Shown here piece by piece: positions 61,368 through 64,000 of a stretch of DNA of 64,000 nucleotides. The DNA is taken from contig NZ_CAMYBV010000004.1 of assembly GCF_947254095.1 (NCBI RefSeq), positions 61,009 to 125,008 of the forward strand, given 5' to 3'. Source of the DNA: an uncultured Mobiluncus sp. (GTDB lineage Bacteria; Actinomycetota; Actinomycetes; Actinomycetales; Actinomycetaceae). Position numbers and translations under genes: made by a program. Numbering within the stretch: position 1 is the first letter of the stretch; each line of letters begins with the position of its first letter. The notes beneath the pieces are model-generated. The model made no database searches and was not told the DNA's origin. It was given only the letters and a program-made list of their open reading frames with translations.

Positions 61368-62120
61368 TTAGTGCGCAAAGAGCGTGTTCTTGAGAGCAAA
61401 GCGGTCTGCACGGAACAGGTATTCACCATAAGCGGCAATCTTGCCGGATTCGTCATAAGAGACATTTTGGATGCTCAGCACCGTTGAACCCGCGGGAATC
61501 CGCAGGAGTTGAGCCTCCGGGGCGCTGGCCTTGCGGGCGGACACCGCTTGACGAGCCATCGTCACGACGACACCGCGCTCGGCTAGGGCAGTTTCGAAAG
61601 AATCACGTTCCAAAGCGGTGGCTGCCGGAGCAATCGAGGAACGAATCATGTCAAACATAAGTCCGGCGGGCTGGCGGTCGCTCAGGCGCAGCCGGCGGAT
61701 AGCGGTCACGTTGGATCCGGTGGCTACCTCGAGTTTCGCACTGACTTCCGGGCTGGCCGGGGATGTGCCGTAAGACAAAACTTCAGTAGACGGCTTGTGA
61801 CCGTCGGCCTTCATCTGGTCAAAAATGGTGGAGAGGGCGTTCGGACGATGCACCCGCGTCGGAGCCACCTGAGTGCCGACACCGCGGCGGCGCACCAGCA
61901 GACCATGGTCACCCAGTTGCTGCAGGGCACGGCGAGCAGTAGGCCGCGACACGTTGAGGCGTCGCGCCATGGACAGTTCATCTTCCAAGCGCGTACCGGG
62001 AGTAAGCTGCCCTGAAAGGATTAATTCTTCGATGGGCTGAGCAATCTGATGGTAAAGCGGAACCGGTGAGTTCCGATCCAGCCGGACATCAGCCTCGAAA
62101 TATGTTGGTACCTGACTCAT
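61368..62120 (-). CDS. GntR-family (HutC/UTRA) transcriptional regulator
   Basis: A 250-residue regulator. The N-terminal winged helix reads LYHQIAQPIEELILSGQLTPG, then LEDELSMARRLNVSRPTARRALQQL and GLLVRRRGVGTQVA. The C-terminal UTRA ligand domain has ATGSNVTAIRRLRLSDRQPAGLM and GEYLFRADRFALKNTL. HutC-type regulators sense sugars, sugar phosphates or amino acids. AAGGAGACCCGCC precedes the ATG. Its target is not obvious from neighbours; palindromes in the gap to guaA (62173-62186 and 62210-62227) may be its sites. Confidence 0.92.
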   Translation of the reverse strand: MSQVPTYFEADVRLDRNSPVPLYHQIAQPIEELILSGQLTPGTRLEDELSMARRLNVSRPTARRALQQLGDHGLLVRRRGVGTQVAPTRVHRPNALSTIFDQMKADGHKPSTEVLSYGTSPASPEVSAKLEVATGSNVTAIRRLRLSDRQPAGLMFDMIRSSIAPAATALERDSFETALAERGVVVTMARQAVSARKASAPEAQLLRIPAGSTVLSIQNVSYDESGKIAAYGEYLFRADRFALKNTLFAH

Positions 62121-62172
62121 GGCGGGTCTCCTTTCCCTTATGTCGTCGGCCTTTCCTTTGACCCTACATATT

Positions 62173-62227
62173 ATTGTATCGACAATTAATGGCCTGACAT
62201 TAGGAAAAATCGTTGAAATATCAACGA
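62173..62227. promoter_or_regulatory. Two palindromes between the GntR gene and guaA
   Basis: ATTGT-ATCG-ACAAT (62173-62186) and TCGTTGA-AATA-TCAACGA (62210-62227) lie in the 176-bp divergent gap. Both have perfect arms and could be operators for the GntR regulator or for guaA control. Confidence 0.45.
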
Positions 62228-62296
62228 ATTATCCCTGAATAAAGTCTGAGAAATGGGAGGTCAATTTATGGTGGGGAAATGTTTTAGGATTGACTC

Positions 62297-63883
62297 ATGG
62301 CTGAAAACTTGCAACATGGTAAACCCGCAGGACCCGTATTAGTTGTTGACTTTGGTGCGCAATATGCCCAACTTATCGCTCGTCGGGTTCGCGAGGCGAA
62401 AGTTTACTCGGAAATCGTGGGACATAACCTGACCGCTCGGGAAATTTTGGATAAACAGCCTTCAGCCATCATTCTCTCAGGTGGACCGTCCTCTGTTTAC
62501 GCGCCCGGCGCTCCATCTTTTGACCCGGCCGTCTTTCAGGCAAATGTGCCGGTATTGGGCATTTGCTACGGGTTTCAGGTCATGGCACAAGCCCTGGGGG
62601 GGACGGTTAGCCCTACCGGAACGTCCGAGTACGGCCGCACCAACTTGGAAGTGACCCCGGGTGGCCAGTTGTTGGAAGGAACGCCGTCTGAACAGGTAGT
62701 TTGGATGAGTCACGGGGACGCGGTTTCGGCAGCCCCCAGCGATTTTCAAGTTACCGCGGCGACGGACGATACAAAGGTAGCAGCCTTTGAAAATCCTGAA
62801 CGAGGGCTGTATGGAGTGCAGTGGCATCCCGAAGTTCGGCACAGCGCCTATGGTCAGCGGCTTCTGGAACATTTCTTGCATGACGTGGTCGGCCTGGATC
62901 CGGTGTGGACCCCGCAATCCATCATCGACACCCAGGTTGCGGAGATTCGCCAGCGCGTGGGCAATGCGCAGGTCATCTGTGGTTTGTCTGGCGGGGTGGA
63001 TTCGTCCGTGGCGGCGGCTCTGGTTCATAAGGCCATTGGCGACCAGTTGACCTGCATTTTCGTTGACCACGGTTTGCTGCGCTCAGGGGAGCGCGAGCAG
63101 GTGGAACGAGACTATGCCGCCAACATGGGGATTCGCGTGAAATATGTAGACGAGTCTGCCCGCTTCTTGGGGGCACTGGCGGGAGTGAGCGAGCCAGAAC
63201 AGAAACGCAAGATTATCGGACGCGAGTTTATCCGATCTTTTGAAGCGGCTCAGCGCGAGGTCGTGGCTGAGGTTGGCGCCAGTGGTGGGGAAGTGAAGTT
63301 CCTGGTCCAGGGCACTTTGTATCCTGACGTAGTGGAATCAGGCGGAGGCAGCGGAACGGCTAATATCAAGTCGCATCACAATGTGGGCGGATTGCCCGAA
63401 GATTTGAAGTTTGAGCTCATCGAGCCGCTGCGCAAACTGTTCAAAGACGAGGTTCGCGAGTTGGGGCGCCAGTTGGGCCTGCCGGATGTCATCGTGAATC
63501 GCCAGCCTTTCCCCGGTCCGGGCTTGGCCATTCGTATTATTGGAGAGGTCAACGAGGAACGCCTGCGGATTTTGCGGGCGGCGGACTTGATTGTGCGCAA
63601 CGAGTTGAGCGCAGCGGGGCTGGACACGGAGATCTGGCAGTGTCCCGTGGTGTTGCTCGCCGACGTGCGTTCCGTGGGGGTGCAGGGTGACGGGCGCACC
63701 TACGGGCACCCGATTGTGTTGCGTCCGGTTTCCTCAGAGGACGCGATGACCGCGGACTGGTCGCGTTTGGATTGGGACTTGGTGGCGCGGATTTCTAACC
63801 TGATTACCAACCAAGTTCCCGAAATCAACCGCGTGGTGTTGGACTGCACGTCCAAGCCACCGGGGACCATTGAGTGGGAATAG
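62297..63883 (+). CDS. guaA: GMP synthase (glutamine-hydrolysing)
   Basis: Aminates XMP to GMP. The 528-residue protein has an N-terminal class I glutamine amidotransferase (VVDFGAQYAQLIARRVRE, nucleophile Cys in VLGICYGFQVMAQ, catalytic His/Glu in GVQWHPEV). The ATP pyrophosphatase domain carries the P-loop CGLSGGVDSSVAAALV and FVDHGLLR. The C-terminal dimerisation domain ends in the typical CTSKPPGTIEWE. Start at 62297 with AGGA upstream. Complete. Confidence 0.98.
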   Translation: MAENLQHGKPAGPVLVVDFGAQYAQLIARRVREAKVYSEIVGHNLTAREILDKQPSAIILSGGPSSVYAPGAPSFDPAVFQANVPVLGICYGFQVMAQALGGTVSPTGTSEYGRTNLEVTPGGQLLEGTPSEQVVWMSHGDAVSAAPSDFQVTAATDDTKVAAFENPERGLYGVQWHPEVRHSAYGQRLLEHFLHDVVGLDPVWTPQSIIDTQVAEIRQRVGNAQVICGLSGGVDSSVAAALVHKAIGDQLTCIFVDHGLLRSGEREQVERDYAANMGIRVKYVDESARFLGALAGVSEPEQKRKIIGREFIRSFEAAQREVVAEVGASGGEVKFLVQGTLYPDVVESGGGSGTANIKSHHNVGGLPEDLKFELIEPLRKLFKDEVRELGRQLGLPDVIVNRQPFPGPGLAIRIIGEVNEERLRILRAADLIVRNELSAAGLDTEIWQCPVVLLADVRSVGVQGDGRTYGHPIVLRPVSSEDAMTADWSRLDWDLVARISNLITNQVPEINRVVLDCTSKPPGTIEWE

Positions 63884-64000
63884 GTCCATCTTGTGTATTT
63901 CTAGTATCTAGTAGCAACTGGTCGCGCCCTCTGAGGAGCATCGCAACAGCTTCTATTTTTGATGTGGTTGCGTATGTCTGCTAAAAGCGTACAATTGCAA

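Noticed and set aside
63884..64000. tRNA or other RNA gene after guaA
   Set aside because: No cloverleaf, CCA end or T-loop-like sequence; only short AT-rich non-coding sequence before the window edge.

Overview
The window is chromosomal DNA of a moderately high-GC Gram-positive bacterium of the Actinobacteria. Gene content (three-repeat CWB2 cell-wall protein, single-chain glycyl-tRNA synthetase, AAA/DUF4143 ATPases, lipoprotein-dependent sugar ABC transporters, a MalR/GntR/SorC regulator set) and protein flavour fit the Actinomycetaceae, perhaps Mobiluncus or a close relative. This placement is inference; no rRNA marker is present.

Layout. 0-15 kb: central sugar metabolism, with the 3' part of a two-domain 6-phosphofructokinase, pgi and mdh, a GH13 alpha-glucosidase divergent from a maltose-type ABC operon (malEFG plus a TraX-like membrane protein), and a second glucose-type ABC operon. 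Both ABC operons carry a strong hairpin between the binding-protein gene and the permease genes. 15.4-27 kb: an accessory island with a Phd-like gene leading a complete type I restriction-modification operon (hsdM-hsdS-hsdR), an IS21 end directly after hsdR, three degenerate type I-E CRISPR-like repeats without cas genes, a structured candidate RNA, an AAA/DUF4143 ATPase preceded by five 23-bp direct repeats, an isoprenylcysteine-methyltransferase-like protein, a membrane protein/winged-helix regulator pair with twin palindromic operators, and a Phd antitoxin followed by a broken Doc toxin.

27-33 kb: a SorC-family regulator divergent from a tightly coupled six-gene catabolic operon (phosphotriesterase-family lactonase, UlaD-like OMP-decarboxylase-superfamily protein, UlaE-like epimerase, AraD/UlaF-like epimerase, PfkB kinase, MFS sugar porter). 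It resembles the L-ascorbate/3-keto-L-gulonate route but with a different lactonase, a kinase/MFS entry in place of a PTS, and a UlaD-like enzyme whose active-site lysine appears to have moved. 33-39 kb: an opposite-strand operon of two SCP2-like lipid-binding proteins, a class III aminotransferase, a split transketolase and a VOC protein. I do not recognise this combination, and I regard these two operons as the best candidates for undescribed biology.

39-64 kb: mainly housekeeping: glyS, dus, a small ORF with a hypothetical gene, dgt, dnaG, aroD, the CWB2 surface protein, a second AAA/DUF4143 ATPase bracketed by 85-bp direct repeats, class I fumarase, the three-gene proton-translocating transhydrogenase, a MarR regulator with a DHA2 drug exporter, pta-ackA (with a DosR-like box upstream), a GntR regulator and guaA. 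The window breaks into the first gene at its left edge and ends in non-coding sequence after guaA.
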